DNA of 64,000 bases, taken from contig NZ_BJCF01000008.1 of assembly GCF_005402965.1 (NCBI RefSeq), positions 40,220-104,219 on the forward strand, in the 5' to 3' direction. Shown here piece by piece: positions 27,238 through 36,425 of the stretch. The notes beneath the pieces are model-generated. The model was not told the DNA's origin, did not search any database, and worked only from the letters and a program-made list of their open reading frames with translations. The position numbers were made by a program, and so were the translations under genes. Each line of letters begins with the position of its first letter. Within the stretch, counting starts at the first letter, position 1. The DNA is from Dolichospermum planctonicum. Its GTDB lineage: Bacteria; Cyanobacteriota; Cyanobacteriia; Cyanobacteriales; Nostocaceae.

Positions 27238-29697
27238 AATAAAACACCTGATTGGATAAGATTGCATAAAGCCTTAGCATTTGAAGCGGAAAATGGCTTT
27301 ATAGATTTACTAGGTAAGCAACACCGCTTTAGTGAATTTTTGAGTTTGACCTTTGGTAAATTTCCTCCAGGTTTACCCCAAAAAGAACGTTCTCGTTGGC
27401 AAGAAATAGCAATACAATTTGCCAATTATCCAAATTTGGCATTAGCAGAAAAAAAGGATTTAGTAGCAGAAGTTAGAAAATATCTGAATCAACTAGAAGA
27501 AGAATTAGAAACAAAAACTCCCCCCAAAATTTACGAACTTAAAAATCAAAATCCCACCACTCCAATTGTTGCCGAAGTCAGTAAAAAACTAGTTCCCAAA
27601 ATTGATCAAAAACTCAGCATTTTACCAGAAATCGGTATTAAAAAAGCTGAAAGTTTAGCCCGATTAGATTTACATACCGTCCGTGATTTATTATTTTATT
27701 ATCCTCGTGATCATATTGATTATGGCCGTCAGGTAAATATTAGTGAATTAACGGGAGGGGAAACAGTAACTATCATAGCGACGGTAAAACGGTTTAATTT
27801 CTTTACCAGTCCTAAAAATAAAAAATTATCAATTTTAGAATTAATTCTCAAAGATAATACAGGACAAATTAAAGTTAGCAGATTTTTTGCAGGTGCGCGT
27901 TTTACTAGTCGTGGTTGGCAGGAAACCTTAAAACGCAACTATCCCGTAGGTAGTATGTTGGCAGCTTGTGGATTAGTCAAAGGCAGTAAATATGGATTAA
28001 CTTTGGATAACCCAGAATTGGAAGTTTTAGCAAATCCTGGAGATCCTATTGATTCTTTAACTATTGGGCGAGTTGTGCCTATTTATAGCTTAACTGAAGG
28101 GGTAGTAGCTAATACTGTCAGACAGGCTGTAATGGCGGCTTTAACAGCAGTAGTTAATTTAAAAGATCCTTTGCCTAAAGGTTTACGAGAAAAATATGAT
28201 TTAATGGAATTAAAAGAAGCTATTCCTAATATTCATTTTCCTAAAGATAGTGACTCTTTAAAAACTGCTCGTCGTCGCTTAGTATTTGATGAATTTTTCT
28301 ATTTACAAGTTGGTTTGTTACAACGTCAAAAACAAGCTAAAGCAATTCAAACTGGTGCTGTTCTTACACCCAAGGGAAAATTATTAGAAAAATTTCAGAA
28401 AATTCTCCCCTTTAAATTTACCGGCGCACAGCAACGAGTTATTAATGAAATTCTCACCGATTTACAAAAACCTACACCCATGAATCGTTTAGTTCAAGGT
28501 GATGTTGGTTCAGGTAAAACTGTTGTTGCTGTTATGGCTATTTTAGCTGCAATTCAATCAGGTTATCAAGCGGCGTTAATGGCTCCCACGGAAGTATTAG
28601 CAGAACAGCATTATCGTAAGTTAGTTAGTTGGTTTAACCTGCTACATTTGCCTGTTGAATTATTAACAGGTTCGACAAAAATAGCTAAAAGACGAGAAAT
28701 TCATTCTCAATTAGAAACCGGTGAATTACCTTTATTAGTTGGGACTCATGCCTTAATTCAAGATAAAGTTAATTTTCAAAGATTGGGTTTAGTGGTAATA
28801 GATGAACAGCATCGTTTTGGGGTACAACAAAGGGCAAAATTACAACAAAAAGGCGAACAACCTCATGTTTTAACAATGACTGCTACTCCTATTCCTCGCA
28901 CTTTGGCATTAACAGTACATGGAGATTTAGATGTTAGTCAAATTGATGAATTACCACCAGGAAGACAACAAATTAAAACCACTTTATTGACTGGTCATCA
29001 AAGAACCCAAGCTTATGATTTAATCCGTCGAGAAGTTGCCCAAGGTAGACAGGTTTATGTAGTTTTGCCTTTGGTAGAAGAGTCGGAAAAATTAGATTTG
29101 CGTTCCGCTGTAGAGGAACATCAAAAATTACAAGAAAGCGTTTTTCCTGATTTTCAAGTTGGGTTATTACATGGACGCATGACTTCAGCGGAAAAAGAGG
29201 AAGCTATTCACAAATTCCGCGATAATGAAACTCAAATTATCGTTTCTACCACTGTAATTGAGGTGGGGGTAGATGTGCCTAATGCTACGGTAATGTTGAT
29301 TGAACACGCGGAAAGATTCGGTTTATCACAATTACACCAATTACGGGGGCGTGTAGGAAGGGGTGCAGCGCAATCTTACTGCTTATTAATGAGTAGTTCC
29401 AGAAGTGCAGATGCCCAACAACGTTTAAAAGTATTGGAACAGTCTCAAGATGGGTTTTTTATCTCTGAAATGGATATGCGGTTTCGCGGTCCGGGGGAAG
29501 TGATGGGAACTCGCCAATCAGGTGTAGCAGATTTTACCTTAGCTAGTTTGGTGGAAGATGAGGATGTTTTGCTGTTAGCACGACAAGCAGCGGAAAAAGT
29601 GATTGATATTGATGCAAGTTTAGCCCGTTGGCCATTAATGCAGGATGAGTTAAAGTATAGGTATGGGCGGTTAATGGGTGGCGCGATTTTGACTTGA
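27232..29697 (+). CDS. recG: ATP-dependent DNA helicase RecG
   Basis: RecG reverses stalled forks and moves Holliday junctions. The 821-aa protein has an N-terminal extension typical of cyanobacteria, a wedge/OB domain (about residues 150-300), Walker A QGDVGSGKT (about 422-430), the DEQH box VIDEQHRFG (about 521-529), MTATPIPRTLAL, and motif VI with QLHQLRGRVGRG. All helicase motifs are intact. The start ATG lies inside a heptamer repeat. Confidence 0.96.
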   Translation: MTNKTPDWIRLHKALAFEAENGFIDLLGKQHRFSEFLSLTFGKFPPGLPQKERSRWQEIAIQFANYPNLALAEKKDLVAEVRKYLNQLEEELETKTPPKIYELKNQNPTTPIVAEVSKKLVPKIDQKLSILPEIGIKKAESLARLDLHTVRDLLFYYPRDHIDYGRQVNISELTGGETVTIIATVKRFNFFTSPKNKKLSILELILKDNTGQIKVSRFFAGARFTSRGWQETLKRNYPVGSMLAACGLVKGSKYGLTLDNPELEVLANPGDPIDSLTIGRVVPIYSLTEGVVANTVRQAVMAALTAVVNLKDPLPKGLREKYDLMELKEAIPNIHFPKDSDSLKTARRRLVFDEFFYLQVGLLQRQKQAKAIQTGAVLTPKGKLLEKFQKILPFKFTGAQQRVINEILTDLQKPTPMNRLVQGDVGSGKTVVAVMAILAAIQSGYQAALMAPTEVLAEQHYRKLVSWFNLLHLPVELLTGSTKIAKRREIHSQLETGELPLLVGTHALIQDKVNFQRLGLVVIDEQHRFGVQQRAKLQQKGEQPHVLTMTATPIPRTLALTVHGDLDVSQIDELPPGRQQIKTTLLTGHQRTQAYDLIRREVAQGRQVYVVLPLVEESEKLDLRSAVEEHQKLQESVFPDFQVGLLHGRMTSAEKEEAIHKFRDNETQIIVSTTVIEVGVDVPNATVMLIEHAERFGLSQLHQLRGRVGRGAAQSYCLLMSSSRSADAQQRLKVLEQSQDGFFISEMDMRFRGPGEVMGTRQSGVADFTLASLVEDEDVLLLARQAAEKVIDIDASLARWPLMQDELKYRYGRLMGGAILT

Positions 29698-29732
29698 TTT
29701 AGTAAGTTCAAATCATTATTTTAATTTGTGTA

Positions 29733-29775
29733 TTGACATACTCACCGACCTAAAGGCACGATGATTTTTGACACT
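29733..29775. mobile_element. Possible end remnant of an IS200/IS605-type element
   Basis: TTGACATACTCACCGACCTA, followed by AAGG and GATGATTTTTG, resembles the left end of cyanobacterial IS605-group elements (TTGACATACTC, short hairpin, GGATTCTTG), but the hairpin is eroded. No transposase is present. Confidence 0.35.
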
Positions 29776-30004
29776 TCACAGAAAAAAGTAAAGTTCTCTG
29801 GTGTCGTTTCTTGTTGTTTTTCTTTTCTATACATTTTAATTGACTTTGGTGCAGGGATTTTTACTTATTTTATCCTTTTTTCTCCCACTTTATTCACTTT
29901 TTATCCTCCTGTATCTCTTCCTTTGTCTAGCTTTTCAGCTTATTCAGCAAGCCCTATTTAGCATAATTTAAAAATTGAAAAAATTAAAAAAAAATTGAAA
30001 AATT

Positions 30005-30044
30005 AGTGATCTTTTCTTGATCTGATCAAGAAAAGATCACTTTT
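30005..30044 (-). terminator. Perfect 18-bp palindromic terminator of the porin gene
   Basis: Arms AGTGATCTTTTCTTGATC (30005-30022) and GATCAAGAAAAGATCACT (30024-30041) pair fully. On the minus strand, T-rich sequence (AATTTTTCAATTTTTTT) follows. TTTTCTTTTC follows on the plus strand, so it may act in both directions. Confidence 0.75.
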
Positions 30045-30119
30045 CTTTTCTTCTTTACCGCCGACTTTGAAAACCCGCTGCCAAGGAGGGGGTGAGGGAG
30101 GGGTTAACCACGGCTAATT

Positions 30120-31751
30120 TTAGAAAGTGAAAGTGGTCCGTAAAGTACCAACGTATTCGGCGCTGTTCTTGTCGTTATGCTCAGGATTCAAGATGACTAT
30201 TACACCTGGAGTAACAAGGATATTATCAGAAAGCTTCACTTTGTAAAGACCTTCTATATGATAAGAAGTGTTAGCATCTCTGGTAACACCTTTACCACCG
30301 GTCAATTTAGGTGATTGACCGACGATTAAACCCAAAGTATTACCTTCTCTAATGAAGTCTTTGATACCCAAAGTACCAGCCCAGTACCAGATTTCTCCAC
30401 TCTTGGTAGTACCGGATAAAGTGCTGGCGGCGGTATAACCACCCCAACCACCTAGGGTGATATTCTTTGTGGGTTGGAGCGTAGCTTGTATACCGTAGTT
30501 ACTTGCCTCTGCCGTCGAACCTGCTCCAAAGGGATTATTTGCCCTACGGCTGCCAGTAGAACCCAAGAAATTATTATTTTGACCAGTAATTCCGCGCTGA
30601 TAAGTGTGAGCGTAGGTCAAACCAATGTTGATAGCTGGGTTAGGCTTCAAAGCTAACTGACCGAAAATAGTATTATCACCGTTGAATAGTCCATTACCAG
30701 GAGCAGGATTATTAGCAGCAGTTCTATCTGATAGCCCTTGAGCCATATAAGCTGCACTCAAGCCCAATTTACCATTAGGATTGATGTTAACAGTGATACC
30801 TGCACCGTCACCTGCTTGACGATAAATGGGGCTGAAACGTCCGTAGCGAGATAAAGCGCCCGAACCACTGCTTCTAAAGTCAGGGTTGAAAACATTGACG
30901 TTCTCGTTTAACTCAGCACCAGTAGCATCAATTTTGACACGAATGTTGTCTTTTAAATTGAAAGCGTAGTTGAGTTTGTCAATAGTTACGGCGTTCTTGT
31001 CCTCTGCACTACCATCATAACCCAAACGAGTCATGTTAGTACCAGTGATATCTCTATTACTGACAATATTCCGACCTTGCAAACGAGTTTGTAATTGGTC
31101 TGTACCAGTGAAACTGCTGTTCAAACTCAACCGCACCCGGTCAGATAAGGTTGAGCTGTTGCCTAACTTTTGATTCGGTGTGTTACCAGATTGAACCGCT
31201 ACCTTATCCCCAAAGGCTTGGGAGACGCTGAAAATAGCTTCCCCAGATAGTTTGGTGGTGGTAGAAAATTGATTAGCTTCTAGTTCGCCGGTACGAGCTT
31301 CTAAAGCATCTACTTGACCGCGCAGAGTTGCCAATTCAGTAGAAAATTCTTCTTGTAACCGCTGTAAAGTGGCTAAATCCTGCTTACTTACCATTTCAGC
31401 AGTAGCAGTAGCAATAAGTTCATTAACGCGGTCTAAGCAGGAATTTAAACCAGCGGCAAATTCATAACGAGTTAAAGAGCGATTACCACGGAAAGTACCG
31501 TTGGGATAACCAGCCGCACAACCATAACGTTCAACTAAGGATTGTAAAGCTTGAAACGCCCAATCTGTAGGCTGTACGTCGGAAAATTTAGAAACAGATG
31601 TTACTTGACTCAGGTTGTTGGACTCTTGGGACAACTCAGCAACACTTGTCACTTTACCATTAACTTCACCAGCAAAGGCGCTGTTACCGGCCAGTAAGGT
31701 TAAGGCCACAGCAGGGCTAACTTTGAGGATATTCCAGAAAGCTTTTTTCAT
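30120..31751 (-). CDS. SLH-domain outer-membrane porin (OprB/iron-uptake-porin family)
   Basis: This 543-aa outer-membrane protein has a signal peptide (MKKAFWNILKVSPAVALTLL then AGNSAFA, cleavage near 27), an SLH domain (about residues 56-110: FSDVQPTDWAFQALQSLVER, GYPNGTFRGNRSLTRYEFAA) that anchors to peptidoglycan, a short coiled coil (about 110-155) and a C-terminal OprB-type beta barrel (about 160-543) ending in Phe. Cyanobacterial members are major porins and some are linked to iron uptake or inorganic ions; the substrate here is not readable. A strong terminator follows. Confidence 0.92.
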   Translation of the reverse strand: MKKAFWNILKVSPAVALTLLAGNSAFAGEVNGKVTSVAELSQESNNLSQVTSVSKFSDVQPTDWAFQALQSLVERYGCAAGYPNGTFRGNRSLTRYEFAAGLNSCLDRVNELIATATAEMVSKQDLATLQRLQEEFSTELATLRGQVDALEARTGELEANQFSTTTKLSGEAIFSVSQAFGDKVAVQSGNTPNQKLGNSSTLSDRVRLSLNSSFTGTDQLQTRLQGRNIVSNRDITGTNMTRLGYDGSAEDKNAVTIDKLNYAFNLKDNIRVKIDATGAELNENVNVFNPDFRSSGSGALSRYGRFSPIYRQAGDGAGITVNINPNGKLGLSAAYMAQGLSDRTAANNPAPGNGLFNGDNTIFGQLALKPNPAINIGLTYAHTYQRGITGQNNNFLGSTGSRRANNPFGAGSTAEASNYGIQATLQPTKNITLGGWGGYTAASTLSGTTKSGEIWYWAGTLGIKDFIREGNTLGLIVGQSPKLTGGKGVTRDANTSYHIEGLYKVKLSDNILVTPGVIVILNPEHNDKNSAEYVGTLRTTFTF

Positions 31752-32151
31752 AAATTTTAATTTCTCTCACACCTGAACGAACTAAGTTTATGGTAAAGTC
31801 CCTCTTCAGGAACTTACACATAAGTTTTCTGATTTGATTCTACATCATAAATAACACTTAACACAACTGAACATCAAAATTTTTATACGAAGTTATAATT
31901 TTTGTATTTTTTCATCTTATGATTATGATTGGGTAAACACAGGGTTATGAACCAGACTTTATTGTCAAAAATAGTCTATAACATGGGGGGGGTGAAAATC
32001 AAATCCGTAACCGATAATTATCAAGCGTTGGGTGCGTCAAGCGTTGGGTACGTTACTAATCGCTAACACACCGGACGTGATGTATAAGATTTTGGTGCGT
32101 TACTAATCGCTAACACACCCTACGTAAATTAATTTCTGCCCGAAATCCAAT
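31752..32151. other. Porin upstream region with direct repeats
   Basis: This 400-bp gap should contain the porin promoter (31752-31900). It also carries two 22-bp direct copies (see the repeat entry) and GCGTTGGGT pairs near 32027 and 32041. No gene is seen. Confidence 0.6.
32051..32119. repeat. Direct repeat CGTTACTAATCGCTAACACACC
   Basis: The 22-bp unit beginning CGTTACTAATCGCTAACACA occurs at 32051-32072 and 32098-32119, each followed by a GACG/TACG trailer. Such 'TTGGTGCGTTA...CACACCCTACG' units are dispersed repeats in Nostocales. Confidence 0.8.
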
Positions 32152-32829
32152 TTAACAACGTTGACCAGTTACAATATATGTAACTCGTTGGGCAATGTTG
32201 GTAGCGTGATCTGCCATGCGTTCTAAACACCGAATTGCTAAGGTTAAGAGTAAAATTGGTTCAATTACTCCCGGAAAATCCTGAATGTGGGCAAAAGTTT
32301 GATAAAGATGCTCATAAGCATTGTCTACAGCATCATCTAACTGATTCATCCGTTGTCCACCAGTTTCGTCCAAATCGGCTAAAGCGACTAAGCACGTTGC
32401 TAACATTGCTTGGGCGTGTTGAGACATAATAGCAATCTTTGGTAAAGAACTATGGGGGGGATAGGGAAAGATTTTAATGGCAATATCTGCTAGATCTTTG
32501 GCATAATCCCCAATGCGTTCTAAATCACGGACTAATTGCATAAAAGCACTTAAACACCGTAAATCCTGTTCCGTGGGTGATTGATGGGTGATAATGGTGG
32601 TGCAGTCTGATTCTATTTGCCGATAAAAGCGGTCAATTTTTTTATCTAGTCGGGGTATTTGTTCCGCTGCCATTAAGTCGCGGTTAAATAGGGCTTGGTG
32701 ACAGAGCCGAAATGATTGTTCTACTAAAGCACCCATACGTAATAAATCCCGCTCTAAACGCCTAATGGAACGTTTTATTTGGGGTGTTTCATGATTTGCT
32801 GTATAAAGTACAGTTTCCACGCTGATCAT
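32152..32829 (-). CDS. phoU: Phosphate-signalling protein PhoU
   Basis: PhoU links the Pst transporter to the sensor kinase and keeps the Pho regulon off when phosphate is plentiful. The 225-aa protein starts MISVETVLYTANHETPQIKR and has two similar three-helix halves with RDLERIGDYAKDLADIA (first half) and RCLERMADHATNIAQRV (second half), the metal-cluster motifs of the family. I chose ATG 32829: a longer frame would overlap the sensor kinase gene by 52 bp. It is the last gene of the sphR-sphS-phoU operon, 32 bp after sphS. Confidence 0.93.
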   Translation of the reverse strand: MISVETVLYTANHETPQIKRSIRRLERDLLRMGALVEQSFRLCHQALFNRDLMAAEQIPRLDKKIDRFYRQIESDCTTIITHQSPTEQDLRCLSAFMQLVRDLERIGDYAKDLADIAIKIFPYPPHSSLPKIAIMSQHAQAMLATCLVALADLDETGGQRMNQLDDAVDNAYEHLYQTFAHIQDFPGVIEPILLLTLAIRCLERMADHATNIAQRVTYIVTGQRC

Positions 32830-32861
32830 ATTAAAAAAAGTATATATTGTCTTAACTATAG

Positions 32862-34199
32862 TCAAGACTGAGGTGAATTTGTGATCATTTGCGGAAATTG
32901 AACTTGTATCCAAGCACCACCAGTGTCTGGATGGTTCATGGCCTGAATTGAACCACCATGGGCAATAACTATTTGCTGGACAATGGCCAAACCTAAACCA
33001 CTACCAGCAATTCCCGTGGGAGAATTTACTTTATTGACTGGTGAACGATAACGAGCTTTATCCCCTCGATAAAACCGTTCAAATACATGAGGTAAGTCAC
33101 TAATAGCAAAACCAATACCGGAATCAATAATATTGATTTCCATTATATCACCATTATCAGTAGAAATTATTTTAGTCTCAATGCGAATAGTTGTCGCAGG
33201 GGGACTATATTTAATGCTATTATCTAGTAAGTTGACAAATACTTGATAAAGTCGGGATTTATCTCCTTGAATTTCAATACTTTCTAAACCAGAATAGGCT
33301 ATACTTAGAGATTGAAGTTGGGCAATTGGTTCTAGGGTTTGCCATGCTGAGGCGATAAGCGATCGCATTTCCACCATTTCTAAATTTAACTGCATGGAGG
33401 GGTTATTTTCTATTTGTGTCAGTTCTAACCAACTTTGTACTAAATTAATTAGTCGGTCAACTTCTTGCATCAGCCTATTAACCCAACGATCTAAGGGTGG
33501 TTCTAACCGAGTTAAAAGGGTTTCCACTACTAGACGAATTGCAGTCAGGGGTGTTCTCAGTTCGTGAGCTAAATCGGAAAAAGAGCGATCGCGTTCTTGC
33601 TTGATATCTAACACCGGCTGGCAATTTTCCAAAAATACGCCTACTTGTCCGGTTGGTAAAGGTAAAGTAGAAGCCCGTAGGAACATAGACTTTAATTGTG
33701 TCATCACCTTAGCATCTTCACAAGGGGGATGAAAAACCCATTCTTGTACCTGCGGTTTTTGCCAATCACGAGTTTGTTCAATTAACTGATCTAATTCGTA
33801 GGATCTGACCAATTCTAATAATAACCGGACTTGTCCTGGTTGCCATCTTTGGAGATATAATATTTCCCGTGCTTGCTGGTTACACCACAGGAGTTGGTTC
33901 TCTTCGTCTACCTGTAAATATCCCAGGGGTGCAAAATCCAGCAATTCCTGATAGGTAGATAGGGACTGCTGTAGATATTGTCGCTGTCTATTGACTATGG
34001 CAATTTCCTGACGTAAGCGAGGTCTCAGCAGCAGTTTGATATTCGTCATTTTCTGGGAAGGAGAATTGAACGGTTGCAGTAATCGCTCTAGATACCAGTT
34101 CAGATGAACTAGTTGCCAAACCCAAAAACCAAGGCCGACAGCTAAACCCAGTAAAAATCCCAGTAAGAACATGGAAGTTGTTAGTTGGTGTATTATCAC
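32862..34199 (-). CDS. sphS: Phosphate-sensing histidine kinase SphS (PhoR-like)
   Basis: This 445-aa membrane-associated kinase phosphorylates SphR under phosphate limitation. It has an N-terminal hydrophobic segment (MFLLGFLLGLAVGLGFWVW, about residues 10-28), a PAS domain (about 80-190, with FAPLGYLQVDEENQLLWCNQ), the HisKA site with phospho-accepting H212 in DLAHELRTPLTAIR, and a HATPase domain with NLLDNSIKYSPP, DSGIGF and GIAGSGLGLAI. The layout matches cyanobacterial SphS. It follows sphR by 26 bp. Confidence 0.92.
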   Translation of the reverse strand: MIIHQLTTSMFLLGFLLGLAVGLGFWVWQLVHLNWYLERLLQPFNSPSQKMTNIKLLLRPRLRQEIAIVNRQRQYLQQSLSTYQELLDFAPLGYLQVDEENQLLWCNQQAREILYLQRWQPGQVRLLLELVRSYELDQLIEQTRDWQKPQVQEWVFHPPCEDAKVMTQLKSMFLRASTLPLPTGQVGVFLENCQPVLDIKQERDRSFSDLAHELRTPLTAIRLVVETLLTRLEPPLDRWVNRLMQEVDRLINLVQSWLELTQIENNPSMQLNLEMVEMRSLIASAWQTLEPIAQLQSLSIAYSGLESIEIQGDKSRLYQVFVNLLDNSIKYSPPATTIRIETKIISTDNGDIMEINIIDSGIGFAISDLPHVFERFYRGDKARYRSPVNKVNSPTGIAGSGLGLAIVQQIVIAHGGSIQAMNHPDTGGAWIQVQFPQMITNSPQS

Positions 34200-34225
34200 T
34201 CAAAGCTAACAACTATCTTGACCAA

Positions 34226-34978
34226 TTACCCAAATCTGTAACCAAAACCTCTCACAGTAACAATACATTCTGGATGACTGGGATCTATTTCTAATTTTTC
34301 TCGTAACCAGCGGATATGAACATCAACAGTTTTGCTATCCCCAACAAAATCAGGTCCCCACACCTGATCTAGTAATTGCTCCCGTGACCATACCCGACGG
34401 GTATAATTCATAAAGAGTTCTAACAGCCGAAACTCTTTAGGAGACAAATTTACCTCCTCTCCACGCACCATAACCCGACACTCTCGAGCATTTAAAGTTA
34501 TATCTTTGTGCTTGAGGATAGGGATTTGTGGTAGTATGCTTAAACGTTGGCGACGAAGTAACGCCCGACACCGCGCTACTAATTCCCGCATACTAAATGG
34601 TTTGGTGAGATAGTCGTCAGCACCGACTTCTAACCCTAGCACTCGGTCGGTTTCACTACCTTTAGCACTGAGCATTAAAATCGGCACTGAGTTACCTTGA
34701 TGACGTAAAAAACGGCAAATATCGAGACCATTGATCTGGGGCAACATTAAATCTAATATCACTAAGTCTAAAGATAATTCCTCGGAATTATGTTCATAAC
34801 TTTTGAGATATTCTACCGCTGCCCGGCCATCACTAGCTGTGATGATATCATATCCTTCCGCCTCTAAGGACACAACTATCATTTCTCGAATCAATTCTTC
34901 ATCTTCGACTATGAAGATACGGCTGGTTTTTCCAATGTCCGCTTTCGCAGAATATTTAGCTAATTCGCTGGTATACAT
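34226..34978 (-). CDS. sphR: Phosphate regulon response regulator SphR (PhoB-like)
   Basis: This 250-aa OmpR-family transcription factor activates Pho genes when phosphorylated by SphS. The receiver domain (about residues 20-140) has the acidic pair EDEE, phospho-acceptor D76 in VILDLMLP and K in DDYLTKPF. The winged-helix DNA-binding domain (about 155-250) ends VTVRGFGYRFG. It is first in the operon. I did not find a convincing Pho box in the 180 bp upstream. Confidence 0.93.
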   Translation of the reverse strand: MYTSELAKYSAKADIGKTSRIFIVEDEELIREMIVVSLEAEGYDIITASDGRAAVEYLKSYEHNSEELSLDLVILDLMLPQINGLDICRFLRHQGNSVPILMLSAKGSETDRVLGLEVGADDYLTKPFSMRELVARCRALLRRQRLSILPQIPILKHKDITLNARECRVMVRGEEVNLSPKEFRLLELFMNYTRRVWSREQLLDQVWGPDFVGDSKTVDVHIRWLREKLEIDPSHPECIVTVRGFGYRFG

Positions 34979-35161
34979 TAATTTTTTAAGTGTATAACAA
35001 AGCCTAGTATATGGGAAATCATGCCCAGAAGATATTGATTTTAATTTTTTCTATTTGGTTTATTTGTAAATTTTTGTAGCAGTAATTTTCCTTTGTCAGT
35101 CCAAATTATCATCCTTTTGTAGTCAGGGCTTTAGTTAATGTCCGGGATTGAAGTATCTGAA

Positions 35162-35731
35162 TTAACTATGTATGCTACCATCAGGCATAATCGCACCTGT
35201 TAAGAATGTTTCGCTCATATCTGTAGCATTTAAATTTGCACCTGTTAAATTAACTTCGCACAAATTAGCCTCGCTTAAATCAGCACCACTCAGGTCTGCT
35301 CCTTGTAAGTCTGCTTTCCACATTCTCACACCCCCCATTTTCGCACCACTCAGGTTTGCTCCCCGGAGATTTGCAGCAGAAATTGAGGCCATGTGTAAAT
35401 TAGCATCACACAAGTTAGCACCACTTAACAATGCCCCGCTGAGGTCGGATTCGTTTAAATGTGCCATTTCCAATGTAGCTTGAGTTAAATCAGAACCACA
35501 GAGAATAATTTCAGATAAGTGCGCTCTTTTTAACTTTGCTCCTTGTAAATTGGCTTTACTCAAATTAGCTCCACTTAAAAAAGCATCTGTCAGATTTGCT
35601 CCTCTTAAATCTGCTCTACCAAAGTCCACACCACCCAAGTTGACTCCTTCTAGGTTTGCTCCTTTTAAGACAATGCCATTAAAACTTCTTTCTCCTGTCG
35701 CGTATCTAGCTAAAAGTTCTTGAACATTCAT
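35162..35731 (-). CDS. Pentapeptide-repeat protein
   Basis: This 189-aa protein is almost entirely A(D/N)LxX repeats from residue about 20 to the end (for example GANLEGVNLGGVDFGRADLR), forming a right-handed quadrilateral beta helix. The short N-terminus MNVQELLARYATGERSFNGI is a common opening of cyanobacterial members. There is no signal peptide, so it is probably cytoplasmic. Functions of such proteins vary and none can be assigned here. It is monocistronic, divergent from the M15-like gene. Confidence 0.92.
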   Translation of the reverse strand: MNVQELLARYATGERSFNGIVLKGANLEGVNLGGVDFGRADLRGANLTDAFLSGANLSKANLQGAKLKRAHLSEIILCGSDLTQATLEMAHLNESDLSGALLSGANLCDANLHMASISAANLRGANLSGAKMGGVRMWKADLQGADLSGADLSEANLCEVNLTGANLNATDMSETFLTGAIMPDGSIHS

Positions 35732-35829
35732 ATATAGACCTTGATAAAGGGAACAGGGAAATTAGTATACATCTTTGATTATCAATTAAATGATACAATA
35801 TAACAGCTAACCTTAATGCTTCTGTATTC

Positions 35830-36417
35830 ATGAATAATAGCAGTTTAAAACTAGGCAAATATCTAACTTTAGAAGAATTTTGTACCTGCACTCAAACTTA
35901 TCATAAATACGCCCAAAATATCAACCCCTATCCTCAAAATCTACCGGAAGTAATTCCGGCTTTACAGGATTTAAACAAATTTATCATTGACCCAATTATA
36001 GATTATTTTGGTAGAGATAAATTTGATCTTACCTACGGTTTTTGTTCTTCAGACTTAAAAAAGTATCTTGAGAAAAAAGACCCAGTTACAGGTCAAAAAA
36101 ATGGGCGTGTAGCCCCAAATATTGACCAACATATTAGCCATGAAATTAACAAGAATGGTCAATATTACTGTCAAAGATTAGGTGCGGCTTGTGATTTTTT
36201 GATTAGAGACTTACCCAGCACAGAATTAGTACAATGGATATTACAAAGTAAACTACCTTTTGATTCCCTATATTTTTATAGTAACTATCAACCAATTCAC
36301 ATTAGTTATGGACAACAACATAAACGGGATATTTGGACATTTAATAACTTAGGAACACCGACAAAAAAAGGAATTGAAACCTGGATAAAACTAGCAAAAC
36401 AAACAAAACAAACTTAA
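35830..36417 (+). CDS. Hypothetical protein with M15 (D-Ala-D-Ala peptidase)-like fold
   Basis: This 195-aa protein lacks a signal peptide. After LTLEEFCTCTQTYHKY (about residues 13-28) it has LTYGFCSSDLKKYL, RLGAACDFLIRD (about 118-129) and QPIHISYGQQHKRDIW (about 155-170). This order, with an H-x-D-like pair and a late His in IHISYG, resembles the metal site of M15/Hedgehog-type peptidases, but I cannot confirm all ligands. Its stop is 8 bp from the stop of the convergent dnd-associated methyltransferase gene, a hint of functional linkage. A phage- or DNA-modification-related role is only a guess. Confidence 0.6.
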   Translation: MNNSSLKLGKYLTLEEFCTCTQTYHKYAQNINPYPQNLPEVIPALQDLNKFIIDPIIDYFGRDKFDLTYGFCSSDLKKYLEKKDPVTGQKNGRVAPNIDQHISHEINKNGQYYCQRLGAACDFLIRDLPSTELVQWILQSKLPFDSLYFYSNYQPIHISYGQQHKRDIWTFNNLGTPTKKGIETWIKLAKQTKQT

Positions 36418-36425
36418 AGAAACCT

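Larger units (their letters stand above)
29698..30119. other. Intergenic region with IS200/IS605-like end remnant and palindrome
   Basis: Between recG (plus) and the porin (minus) lie a degenerate TTGACATACTC...CGACCTAAAGG motif (about 29733-29757) and a perfect palindrome (30005-30041). A 66-codon open frame at 29761 shows no family resemblance and I do not call it a gene. Confidence 0.6.

Noticed and set aside
29761..29961. 66-codon open frame after recG
   Set aside because: Low-complexity, hydrophobic and unlike any family I know; it overlaps an eroded IS-like end and is probably not a gene.
34979..35161. Pho box upstream of sphR
   Set aside because: No convincing tandem PyTTAAPyPy repeats; only isolated TTAA words in AT-rich DNA.
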